Positions 21,491 to 30,347 of a DNA stretch of 64,000 bases are shown here, one piece after another. The notes below the pieces were generated by a model. It had not been told where the DNA came from and made no database searches. It saw only the letters and a program-made list of their open reading frames with translations. Origin of the DNA: Siphonodentalium dalli (lineage: Eukaryota > Mollusca > Scaphopoda > Gadilida > Siphonodentaliidae); assembly GCA_032622095.1 (NCBI GenBank), contig CP136066.1, forward strand, positions 57,006,609-57,070,608, written 5' to 3'. The position numbers and the translations under genes are program-made. Position 1 is the stretch's first letter, and every line of letters starts with the position of its first letter.

Positions 21491-21892
21491 TTTTAGCGTT
21501 TCAAGCTGAAAATAGCTAATCACTATGGCAAAGGTATGGGTTAAACATCTGCCGATCGTGATCGGCCTCTCGTCATCATCGTATTTCACATAATTTAACA
21601 TCGGCAATATATCTAATGCAAAATTAGTCTCTGGTACACGTTCATTTGACAAGCGAATCCGCGAACAAGAATCATCGCACCCATTATATGTAATACAAAT
21701 GTGACTATAAACAATACTTCAAAATATGAAACATTGGTATTTTGTAATTGAAAAATTAATGCGATATTTATTGCTATAAAAAAAGTGGATATAGAGCACG
21801 TCACAACTTATTATTTTACTATAGTCAGGGGGACTACATGCATATGTATACACAAAACAAACAATATTCGGCCACTCCATTACACAGTACCT

Positions 21893-22746
21893 CAGGCGTT
21901 CTAAACAGTGAGTGATAAATAATTAAAATATAATTTGTATTAATATTTACATATAAGTAGATACAGGTATGAATCAAGCAGCCATATTCTTCTCCCTGCT
22001 GCTACTGGCACTGGTCATGTTACAGTGTACAGGTGTTATGTCCATTTCAACTTTTCACTGGAAATAGCTAACTGACCAGGAAGTGATCACTGAGCATGAC
22101 AACTGTCAACAATTTTTAATTCTTTGTTGATATAACCCTTTACCCAACAGAAGGGCCCTGTGCCAATGCATTCTCTTATATATGCGAGTCGACCATAGGT
22201 CGCCTCGCATATATAAGAGAATGCATTGGCTTAACACATTAAAAATTATAAAATTGTTAAAGAATGTAAGAAAAAATGGTAAAAAGTGTTAAAAACAGAT
22301 TTTATTAGGCCAATGCATTCTCTTATATATGCGAGGCGACCTATGGTCGACTCGCATATATAAGAGAATGCATTGGCACAGGGCATAACTGTAACCATCA
22401 CAATGTGGTAAATGAGCCGGTTCCAATGATATCCATATTTGTATGGTTTTATTGAGACAGACCGAAGATATTTTAGGCTGTTGCAGCTTTATTTGGCCGT
22501 TTTTGACCGGTTTGTTGGGTAAAGGGATAACTGACCAGTACATTGTGTCCACTCACTACTTCCTGTCAACCATGGGAAGTGCTGAAACATACACAGGACT
22601 TGTACACTGTACAATGAGCAGTTGCCAGTAGCAGAGAGAAGAATATGGCTGGCATGGGCTGTTTGATTCTTACCTGTATCTACTTCTAGGTAAATATTAA
22701 TAAAAATTATATTTTAATTATTTATCACTCACTGTTTAGAACGCCT
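21893..22746. repeat. Inverted repeat with ~200-bp arms, interrupted by a MITE
   Basis: The left arm (21893-22098) and right arm (about 22547-22746) are reverse complements with scattered differences. Both contain 'gcgttctaaacagtgagtga', 'agtagatacaggta' and 'catattcttctc' in matching order. The central part is occupied by the piggyBac-like MITE at 22136-22526. Without the MITE this would be a ~460-bp fold-back element, so the MITE is the younger insertion. Confidence 0.8.
22136..22526 (-). mobile_element. piggyBac-like MITE, copy A
   Basis: 391 bp with 14-bp terminal inverted repeats CCCTTTACCCAACA, flanked by ATAA on both sides (22132-22135, 22527-22530). The CCC start and 4-bp TTAA-like target duplication are the signature of the piggyBac superfamily. 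Inside are two ~68-bp near-perfect hairpins (22162-22230 and 22309-22376), each with 26-bp arms around a smaller CGACC-ATA-GGTCG stem; the second is the reverse complement of the first. No transposase frame is present, so it is non-autonomous. It lies in reverse orientation to copies B and C, within intron 1. Confidence 0.85.
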
Positions 22747-22761
22747 GTACACAGTACCATT

Positions 22762-23383
22762 GGCATAGTAGGTGTAATCATTTATTATGGTGGAGTTTGG
22801 TGACAATTGGTCGTCATAATGCTGTGCCATAACTGCGACATGCTGACCGCTGAGTTTCCTCACAATGAGTTGACTGGGTCAATTAGCCCATTGCGTTTCA
22901 CCAAGGTTGATCTCTACTCATTACGTTTTGCTACATTGTAATCTCTACGATATATATAATTGCACGATCGTCCAGAATTGTGTTTGATCGTGGCAATCCC
23001 TCATTCACTCACATATCATGCACGTAGTACGTGTTATTGATATGATCTCAATGCATGTTTATCTACTTATATTAATTTCATGCGTATTAAGACCGTTCCC
23101 CGATTGCCTTTTTCTATTTTGCGACGTTTGGTTCTGCGCATAATCCCGCTAACATTTTCATGTGGGCCGATGAAGTTGTGTCGGAACTGAGATAAAGTAT
23201 CTGGAATAAACAAAGCGAACTATATAGACAAGGACCAAAACAAGAAACATGCTGATTGTAACGAACTTTGGAAGACTCACTGTGCGAATATGCAGTTGGC
23301 GACATGGCTAGCTATGGCATATTAATTATGACGACAAATTGTGACCAAACTCCACCATAATAAATTGTTACATCTACTGTGCC
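22762..23383. mobile_element. Inverted-repeat element with ~60-bp terminal repeats
   Basis: The left end (22762-22820) and right end (23324-23383) are reverse complements: 'tttattatggtggagtttgg' on the left against 'ccaaactccaccataataaa' on the right, with matching 'gtcgtcataat' internally. The 500-bp interior has no recognised coding. It looks like a non-autonomous DNA transposon, but no clear target duplication was found. Confidence 0.6.
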
Positions 23384-23605
23384 ACAGCTTCTGTAGCACG
23401 TGTGTCCGCAGCCAATTTATATGGGTGAAGTCATTGTTTTATAATATGCCGGTCACATTATCTCATAAAATGCCTCTTGGCGAATTTTAGCCTTCTCGGA
23501 TTTTTCAAAAAGCCAGTACAGCAACAAGGTAACAATTAACAAAACGTCAAACAGCAAATTTGGCTACATATTATGTTATGTACGGTTATATGTTTTGTTT
23601 TACAG

Positions 23606-23630
23606 ATAGCATTGGAGGAGAGCGCGAGGG
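23606..23630 (+). CDS. Exon 2: 25-nt linker exon
   Basis: Sits between a strong acceptor ('ttttgttttacag') and a consensus donor (gtgagt). Codes for IALEESAR plus the first base of an Asp codon, which links the PAN-like domain to the fibrinogen domain. It is supported because its length (25 nt, phase 0 to phase 1) is exactly what joins exon 1 to exon 3 in frame. It is too short for ORF-based detection; transcript evidence would be decisive. Confidence 0.7.
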
Positions 23631-23867
23631 GTGAGTGTAACATTTCTTATTTCCAATTAAATTCAATTAATTTATTCTCGTATAACCCATAGGTAATATC
23701 AATATATAGTATATGTATTTAGAATTTGGGATCACATAAATTATTGGACTCACAATGGTTTATTTGGGCAACATACAGCAAAATTCAGAAGGTTTCAAAA
23801 TTGTCAATACAAATTTTGTTTTGGACAATACAAACGGAATTCATTGACAACGTTCTAATTACTTGAC

Positions 23868-24577
23868 GACTCAACAGTTACAAAACGTAAAGTATCACCA
23901 TACCACGATAACGTATCATCATGACAAAGTGTCACATTGTAGTGATACGGTGTCACCATTTAATGTCAATGTACCATCATGCAGTGATAGCGTATCATCA
24001 TGTAATTATTCGCCATGTAATGATAATGTATCACCATGTAATGATAAAGTAGCATCACGCAATGATAAAGTATAATAATGCCACGTTAGAGTATCACCAT
24101 GTAATGACAAAGTATCACCGTGTGTTGATAAAATATCATATAATGGTAAAGTATCATCATGTAATGATAAAGTATCATCATGTAATGGTAAAGTTTCATC
24201 GCCTTATGATAAAGTGTCATCACGAGTGATAAATTACCATCATGTACTGATCAAGTAACATCACTCATTGACAAGTTATCATAATGTAATGATAAGGTAT
24301 CATTGTTTTATGATAAAGTATCACCGTGTACTGATCAAGTATCGTCGTGTGATAACGTACAATCATGACATGATAAAGTAGCATCGTGTAATGACAAACT
24401 CCCATAATGGCACGATCAAGTACCATTTTATCATGATAAAGTATTTTCACGTAATGATAAATTATCATCGTTCAATGATAAATATACCACCATGCAATGA
24501 TAAAGTGTCATCGCGATATGATAAAGTATCACCATATCGTGATAAAGTGCCACCATGTAATGATATAGTACAATCAT
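23868..24577 (+). repeat. 21-bp satellite, block 1
   Basis: Degenerate tandem copies of a unit close to 'atgtaatgataaagtatcat', about 34 units, in intron 2. The same satellite resumes at 26202, after the 1.6-kb inverted-repeat element, as if the element had been inserted into a single array. The 70-codon frame at 23863 is a shadow of the 7-codon period. Confidence 0.85.
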
Positions 24578-24697
24578 CAAATTGTCGCGGATACCAATTA
24601 TGTTGACTCATTAATTACTGACATGCAGTGACTATTATTCAATCGTGCGCGTGCACGTTGTCTGTATGTGTGATATGTGTGTGAGTGAGTTGTGTGT

Positions 24698-25160
24698 GAA
24701 TGAATGAATGAATGATGCTTTAATCTCAGCCATTTTTACATGGAACATGAGCGATGGTTAACTATCTACACTATTTACACGTATAGAACATTATATATAA
24801 TGATCACAATAAACTAGATGTTGTAAACATACAAGATACATTTGACAAATTGAAACCAACAAACACGCATCATTAGCATACACTAAACATATACAAAACA
24901 CGCACAATAAAGCTACAAACAAACACACAATATTTGCATTTATTACGAACCTTATTCATCATTCATGATTGTGTCCTTTCCACTAAAATTTTTCAACCCG
25001 AGTTTTATAAAGATTGCCAAATTGTTTAATATGTCAGGGTTGGTCGAATTAAGAAGTTCGAATAAAAGTTCTGTCGATACGAGTCAGTGATACGAATAAA
25101 TATATGGTAACTGGATGCGACATTTTCGATCTCCCCGACATTGGTCCCTCGGACCACTGA
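24698..25160 (-). pseudogene. Possible L2-like LINE C-terminal and 3' tail relic
   Basis: On the minus strand, broken frames read 'EIENVASSYHIFIRITDSYR' and then 'NNLAIFIKLGLKNFSGKD', resembling the conserved C terminus of L2/CR1-like ORF2 (E.EYHFLL.C...YR, then LAKFI..A...R). The 3' end would be the (TGAA)n run at about 24698-24714, the kind of tail typical of L2 elements. The sequence is very decayed and the call is tentative. Confidence 0.35.
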
Positions 25161-25179
25161 GCAATAATGGAGTATAAGA

Positions 25180-26150
25180 CATTGGCTAGATCTTGGACAG
25201 CTATACGAGGACACAAGATATATCAATGAAGCAGATTCTATCCTTAAATCGGATGCTCCGAATCTTGACAGATTGACACGAATCATCGATGAAGGGTCCG
25301 AGAACATTGGCGAACTGTCGTTGCTCAACAAATTAACCCTTTACCCAACAAACCGACCAAAACCGGCCAAATAAAGCTTCAACAGCCTAAAATATCTTCG
25401 GTCTGTCTCAATAGAACCATACAAATATGGATATCATTGGAACCGGCTCCTTGACCACATTGTGATAGTTACAGTTATGCCCTGTGCCAATGCATTCTCT
25501 TATATATGCGAGTCGACCATAGGTCGCCTCGCATATATAAGAGAATGCATTGGCCTAAAACAAATCTTTTTTTAACACTTTTTACCATTTTTTCTTACAT
25601 TCTTTAACAATTTTATAATTTTTAATGTGTTAAGCCAATGCATTCTCTTATATATGCGAGGCGACCTATGGTCGACTCGCATATATAAGAGAATACATTG
25701 GCACAGGGCCCTTCTGTTGGGTAAAGGGTTCATTGGTTCAAACATAACTGACGACGATGAGTTCGCCAAAGAAATGGATGACGCTGAAGATCATATGTGT
25801 AAAATCAAGGATAAAAAACATTCATATGAACAGTCTTCATAAATGCAGAACAACAGAGAGTAAACAGGTTACCATTCAACAAGCAGAAGCTGTAGTTACG
25901 CCGAGAAAGATTGTATCGCTGCCAGCATTATCCATTCCAACATTTGATGGCGACTTACTAGATTGGAAACCATTCTGGGACTCCTTCAATGCATGTGATT
26001 CCTGATTCTCAGCTGGCGCCAGTTCAAAAAATTCAGAATCTGAAATCACTACTGCGAGGACCTGCTTTGATGTGCATATATGTGGTTTGAGTTTAATTAA
26101 TGAGAATTGCAAAGAATCTGTAGAAATCTTACAACAAAGATGTGAACAAT
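25180..26150 (+). pseudogene. BEL/Pao-type gag relic (DUF1759-like), split by a MITE
   Basis: Before the MITE, one frame reads 'LDLGQLYEDTRYINEADSIL' and continues to 'IDEGSENIGELSLLNKL'. After the MITE come 'ITDDDEFAKEMDDAEDHMCK' and, in another frame, 'LPALSIPTFDGDLLDWKPFW'. This order and the LPxLxIPxFDGDxLxWxxFWDxF signature match the gag region (DUF1759) of BEL/Pao retrotransposons, which packages element RNA. A weak 'NLKSLLRGPA' continuation follows near 26040. Stops, at least one frameshift and the 392-bp MITE insertion show it is dead. Protease, RT and integrase are absent; the relic ends where the right terminal repeat begins. Confidence 0.75.
25337..25728 (+). mobile_element. piggyBac-like MITE, copy B
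   Basis: 392 bp, ends CCCTTTACCC...GGGTAAAGGG, flanked by TTAA (25333-25336) and TTCA (25729-25732), a decayed TTAA duplication. It carries the same paired hairpins as copy A (25486-25554 and 25634-25702) in the opposite orientation. It interrupts the BEL/Pao gag relic, so it inserted after that element arrived. Confidence 0.88.
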
Positions 26151-26201
26151 AGTCACTGCGTGTCAGTCATTAATGAGTCAACATAATTGGTATCCGCGAC
26201 A

Positions 26202-26610
26202 CAAATGATAAAGTACCACCATGTAATGATATAGTACTATCATCCAATGCTAAAGTACCACGTACTATCATTTCATGACAAAGCATCACCATATTGTTAT
26301 AAAGTACCATCATATAATGATGAAGTAATATTATTAAATGATATAGAACCCTCATTTAATGATAAATTACCATCATGCGATGATAAAGAACTCCAGGTAA
26401 TGATTAATTAATATCATTTTATGGTAAAATATCATTAAGTCATGACATGATAAAGTACCACCCTGAAATAATATAAGTACTATAATACAATACAAAAACG
26501 TTTCATCACATTTTTATAAAGTACCATTATGTCATGACAAAGAATCATGTTATGACAAGTATCATCATGGGATAATAGAGTATCATCACGTAATGATAAA
26601 GTAATAAATA
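26202..26610 (+). repeat. 21-bp satellite, block 2
   Basis: Continuation of the satellite at 23868-24577, more degenerate ('taatgataaagtaccacc' and variants). The sequences flanking the 1.6-kb element on both sides are near-identical satellite units. Confidence 0.75.
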
Positions 26611-26948
26611 TATTACTGTTGTAAATTTCTTCATAGTATTGACCGCGGAGTAATTATAATATCTCGTATAGTCGTGAGTTGTAATATTGTTCGTAGGTAA
26701 CATTTGTTATTATAATCATACATGTACCATTCGTTTTATTGAACATATTACGGACTTGTATTGTTGATGGACAGGGGTGAAACCGATGAAAGAGTAGTGT
26801 GAACACATTTTTATTATATACTTGCCCATTAATTATAAGGTTTTAGCAGTGAGATATAAGTGATATCCCACTAGTGAGTGATATCAGCTTGAAATTTATG
26901 ATGTATTGACATTCATTGGGTGCCATGCATAGGCAAGTAACTAAAGTA
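26611..26948. other. Unrecognised intronic sequence
   Basis: No repeat or exon seen between the satellite and the fold-back. Confidence 0.5.
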
Positions 26949-27129
26949 TATAATAAACAGAATATCCACACTTTTTCAGTGGATATGGGTTAAATCTCAT
27001 TCGTGATGACAAAACATTTGAATTTCCACTCCTGGCTAAAGCCACTCGTTGAAATTCAATGTTTTGTCATCACTCATGAGATATAACCCATATCCAATGA
27101 AAAGGTGTGGATATCCTCTGTACATTATA
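26949..27129. repeat. 181-bp fold-back (hairpin) element
   Basis: The arms are near-complementary over ~80 bp: 'gtggatatgggttaaatctc' on the left against 'gagatataacccatatccaa' on the right, meeting in a loop around 'cctggctaaagccac'. Terminal parts read 'aatatccacac' and 'gtgtggatatc'. Probably a MITE or its remnant; no clear target duplication. Confidence 0.75.
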
Positions 27130-27190
27130 TTGTTGGAGATTTTGTAATCGCGTCTAAACGCGTAAGTAAAAGTAAATTATAGAATTGTGA

Positions 27191-29366
27191 GTGAATAATG
27201 TCATTCCGGACAGAGACGAACGAATAATGTCATTCCGGACAGAGACGAACGAATAATGTCATTCCGGACAGAGACGAACGAATAATGTCATTCCGGACAG
27301 AGACGAACGTGAATAATGTCATTCCGGACAGAGACGAACGAATAATGTCATTCCGGACAGAGACGAACGAATAATGTCATTCCGGACAGAGACGAACGTG
27401 AATAATGTCATTCCGGACAGAGACGAACGTGAATAATGTCATTCCGGACAGAGACGAACGTGAATAATGTCATTCCGGACAGAGACGAACGTGAATAATG
27501 TCATTCCGGACAGAGACGAACGTGAATAATGTCATTCCGGACAGAGACGAACGAATAATGTCATTCCGGACAGAGACGAACGTGAATAATGTCATTCCGG
27601 ACAGAGACGAACGTGAATAATGTCATTCCGGACAGAGACGAACGTGAATAATGTCATTCCGGACAGATACGAACGTGAATAATGTCATTCCGGACAGAGA
27701 CGAACAGAATAATGTCATTCCGGACAGAGACGAACGAATAATGTCATTCCGGACAGAGACGAACGAATAATGTCATTCCGGAGAGAGACGAGTGAATAAT
27801 GTCATTCCGTATAGAGACGAACAGAATAATGTCATTCCGGACAGAGACGAACGAATAATGTCATTCCGGACAGAGACGAACGAATAATGTCATTCCGGAG
27901 AGAGACGAGTGAATAATGTCATTCCGTACAGAGACGAACGAATAATGTCATTCCGGACAGAGACGAGTGAATAATGTCATTCCGGAGAGAGACGAACGAA
28001 TAATGTCATTCCGGACAGAGACGAACGAATAATGTCATTCCGGACAGAGACGAGTGAATAATGTCATTCCGGACAGAGACGAACAGAATAATGTCATTCC
28101 GGACAGAGACGAACGAATAATGTCATTCCGGACAGAGACGAACGAATAATGTCATTCCGGAGAGAGACGAACGAATAATGTCATTCCGGAGAGAGACGAA
28201 CGGTGAATAATGTCATTCCGTACAGAGACGAACAAAACTAAGTGAATAATGTCATTCCGTACAGAGACGAACAAAACTAAGTGAATAATGTCATTCCGTA
28301 CAGAGACGAACAAAACTAAGTGAATAATGTGATTCCGGACAGAGACGAACAGAATAATGTCATTCCGGACAGAGACGAACGAATAATGTCATTCCGGACA
28401 GAGACGAACGAAACCAAGAATAATGTCATTCCGTACAGAGACGAACGATTAATGTCATTCCGGACAGAGATGAACGAATAATGTCATTCCGGACAGAGAC
28501 GAACGAAGAATGTCAATCCGGACAGAGACGAACGAATAATCTCATTCCGGACAGAGACGAACGAATAATGTCATTCCGGACAGAGACGAACGAATAATGT
28601 CATTCCGGCCAGAGACGAACGAATAATGTCATTCCGGACAGAGACGAACGAAGAATAATGTCATTCCGGACAGAGACGAACGAATAATGTCATTCCGGAC
28701 AGAGACGAACGAATAATGTCATTCCGGACAGAGACGAACGAATAATGACATTCCGGACAGAGACGAGTGAATAATGTCATTCCGGACAGAGACGAGTGAA
28801 TAATGTCATTCCGAACAGAGACGAACGAAGAATAATGTCATTCCGGACAGAGACGAACGAATAATGTCATTCCGGACAGAGACGAACGAATAATGTCATT
28901 CCGGACAGAGACGAACGAAGAATAATGTCATTCCGGACTGAGACGAGTGAATAATGTCATTCCGGACAGAGACGAACGAAGAATAATGTCATTCCGGACA
29001 GAGACGAACGAATAATGTAATTCCGGACAGAGACGAACGAATAATGTCATTCCGGGCAGAGACGAACGAATAATGTCATTCCGGACAGAGACGAGTGAAT
29101 AATGTCATTCCGTACTGAGACGAGTGAATAATGTCATTCCGTACTGAGACGAGTGAATAATGTCATTCCGTACTGAGACGAGTGAATAATGTCATTCCGT
29201 ACTGAGACGAGTGAGTAATGTCATTCCGGACTGAGACGAGTGAATAATGTCATTCCGGGCAGAGACGAACGTGAATAATGTCATTCCGGACAGAGACGAA
29301 CGTGAATAATGTCATTCCGGACAGAGACGAACGAATAATGTCATTCCGGACAGAGACGAACGAAAC
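27191..29366 (+). repeat. 2.2-kb minisatellite, 29-31-bp unit, in intron 2
   Basis: About 74 copies of a unit beginning 'aataatgtcattccggacag' and continuing 'agacgaacg'. Length variants are 29 bp (gaacg or gagtg ends), 30 bp (gaacag), 31 bp (gaacgtg) and a ~41-bp form with 'gaacaaaactaagtg' (three in a row near 28205-28330). Variants cluster: gaacgtg units dominate 27300-27700 and a block with 'gtactgagacgagtg' lies at 29100-29230, as expected from local unequal exchange. It has no spacers, so it is not CRISPR-like. Confidence 0.95.
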
Positions 29367-29706
29367 CAATAATAACTATTTTGTCTCGGCCACGTATAAG
29401 ATCATTTTGGTGCCCACTCTCTAGAATGATTACATATAAATAGATATGATAAATAGTGATGATATATACAAGGAGAGCCTGAGTCAATACTAACGTTGTC
29501 GGCTTATAATAATAGAAGCCTGAGGAGCGAAGTTGTCGAATCTAAATGACTGGCTATATATGCATGGTTCTAAAACGTAACTATATCATTTCCAGACGAT
29601 TGTTTTCTTTGTAAGATTTTCCAGAATCATCAATACGACTATTACTATCTTACGAATATGTAAAATATAAATATTAAATCATTATTGTATTTTGTTCGCA
29701 AATCAG
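29367..29706. other. Intron 2 end, upstream of exon 3
   Basis: Unique-looking sequence. It includes a possible 15-nt micro-exon bounded by 'tttccag' and 'gtaag' near 29594-29615, which is not needed for the gene model. The exon 3 acceptor is 'ttgttcgcaaatcag'. Confidence 0.5.
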
Positions 29707-30347
29707 ACTGCAAAGACCTGATGGACGCCGGCTCTGATACAGATGACGTGTACACCATCAACCCAGGTGTGTCAGGTGAGGTGAATGCGGTTTGTGACAT
29801 GACGACAGAATGTGGAGGCTGGACAATATTTCAACAAAGATCCAACGGCGTGGTTGATTTTTACCGGACATGGGCCGAATATGTCGATGGATTCGGCAGC
29901 AAATCGATGAATAGCGAGTACTGGCTTGGGTTGGAAGCGATTCATCAACTGACCAACATGGGCCCAACTGAGCTCTATGTTAAAGTAACTTCAGCTGATG
30001 GGGATGACCGATATGCGAAGTACTCTAACTTCGCCCTCAGCAACAGCGCCAGCCTCTATGCGATCACAACAACATGGGGAGAAGGAACAGCAGGCGACTC
30101 ACTGTTGGCTCATGAAGGTCGACCATTCAGCACTTATGACAATGATCACAGTACAGCAGATTGTGGGTCATGTTCAATCAGACATCACGGAGCGTGGTGG
30201 TATACGTGTTGTTACCAGTCAAACTTGAACGGCGAATACCTTAACAGCACACATACACCAGGAACACGAAACGGTATGGAGTGGGATTCAGCATTCCTTC
30301 ACCATCACTCTGTGAGAAGCACAACCATGATGCTCAGACGCAAATGA
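29707..30347 (+). CDS. Exon 3: fibrinogen-related domain (FReD) and stop
   Basis: Encodes residues 110-322, a full-length FReD. FReDs bind carbohydrates or acetylated ligands outside the cell. Hallmarks: DCKDL start (C111), C139 in VCDM, 'WTIFQQRSNGVVDFYRTW' (148-165), 'GFGSKSMNSEYWLGLEAIHQ', 'GDSLLAHEGRPFST' (239-252), the calcium-site acidic pair D254 and D256, 'GAWWYTCCYQSNLNG' (271-285) and a GMEWDS end. C265 and C278 are 13 apart, like the second conserved disulfide, and C111/C139 would be the first. Extra cysteines C145 (ECGGW where DGGGW is usual), C262 and C277 could form additional bonds or dimers. The frame is open upstream to 29685, but that part is intron. Confidence 0.95.

Larger units (their letters stand above)
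19822..23605 (+). other. Intron 1, repeat-rich
   Basis: Holds an ATC/CAT microsatellite, a GTCC/GTCT microsatellite, a molluscan-type 'ggagttatggccc' repeat, an old inverted repeat with a piggyBac-like MITE in its loop, and a second inverted-repeat element. No additional exon was identified. Confidence 0.7.
24583..26201 (+). mobile_element. 1.6-kb element with ~60-bp terminal inverted repeats and 5-bp TSD
   Basis: The left end 'TGTCGCGGATACCAATTATG' (from 24583) and the reverse complement of the right end (up to 26201) agree for about 60 bp with three or so differences. CAAAT flanks both sides (24578-24582, 26202-26206). The interior holds an L2-like LINE tail, a BEL/Pao gag relic and a piggyBac-like MITE. 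TG...CA ends and a 5-bp duplication fit LTR-type integration (BEL/Pao usually gives 5 bp), but long inverted ends do not fit a normal LTR element. TGTNR-type ends also resemble Ginger DNA transposons, whose usual duplication is 4 bp. Classification is open. Confidence 0.65.
23631..29706 (+). other. Intron 2, repeat-rich
   Basis: 6.1 kb made mostly of repeats: two blocks of a 21-bp satellite, a 1.6-kb inverted-repeat element with a gag relic and a MITE, a 181-bp fold-back and a 2.2-kb minisatellite ending about 340 bp before exon 3. Confidence 0.7.
19441..30347 (+). other. Gene model: secreted PAN/fibrinogen-domain lectin, three coding exons
   Basis: Coding exons are 19519-19821, 23606-23630 and 29707-30347; introns are 3784 and 6076 bp. 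All splice sites are GT-AG (donors gtgagt twice; acceptors 'ttttacag' and 'caaatcag'). Exon phases fit: exon 1 ends on a codon boundary, the 25-nt exon 2 leaves one base (G), and exon 3 supplies AC to make GAC (Asp), the residue before the first FReD cysteine. The joined CDS is 969 nt, 322 residues plus stop. In molluscs and other invertebrates such secreted fibrinogen-related proteins are usually recognition lectins in innate immunity; this role is inferred from domain content. Introns carry most of the repeats listed between 20 and 29.4 kb. Confidence 0.85.

Noticed and set aside
27191-29366. CRISPR-like appearance of a ~29-bp repeat
   Set aside because: Units are directly adjacent with no spacers, and the locus is a eukaryotic intron; it is a minisatellite.
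29594-29615. Possible 15-nt micro-exon ('tttccag' ... 'gtaag') between exons 2 and 3
   Set aside because: It would keep the frame but replace the family-typical RDCKDL start, and the model works without it. Only transcript data could revive it.
29685-29706. Start of the fibrinogen-domain frame at 29685
   Set aside because: This is not a start: it is intron sequence upstream of the 'caaatcag' acceptor, and the exon phase and the DCKDL family start fix the border at 29707.
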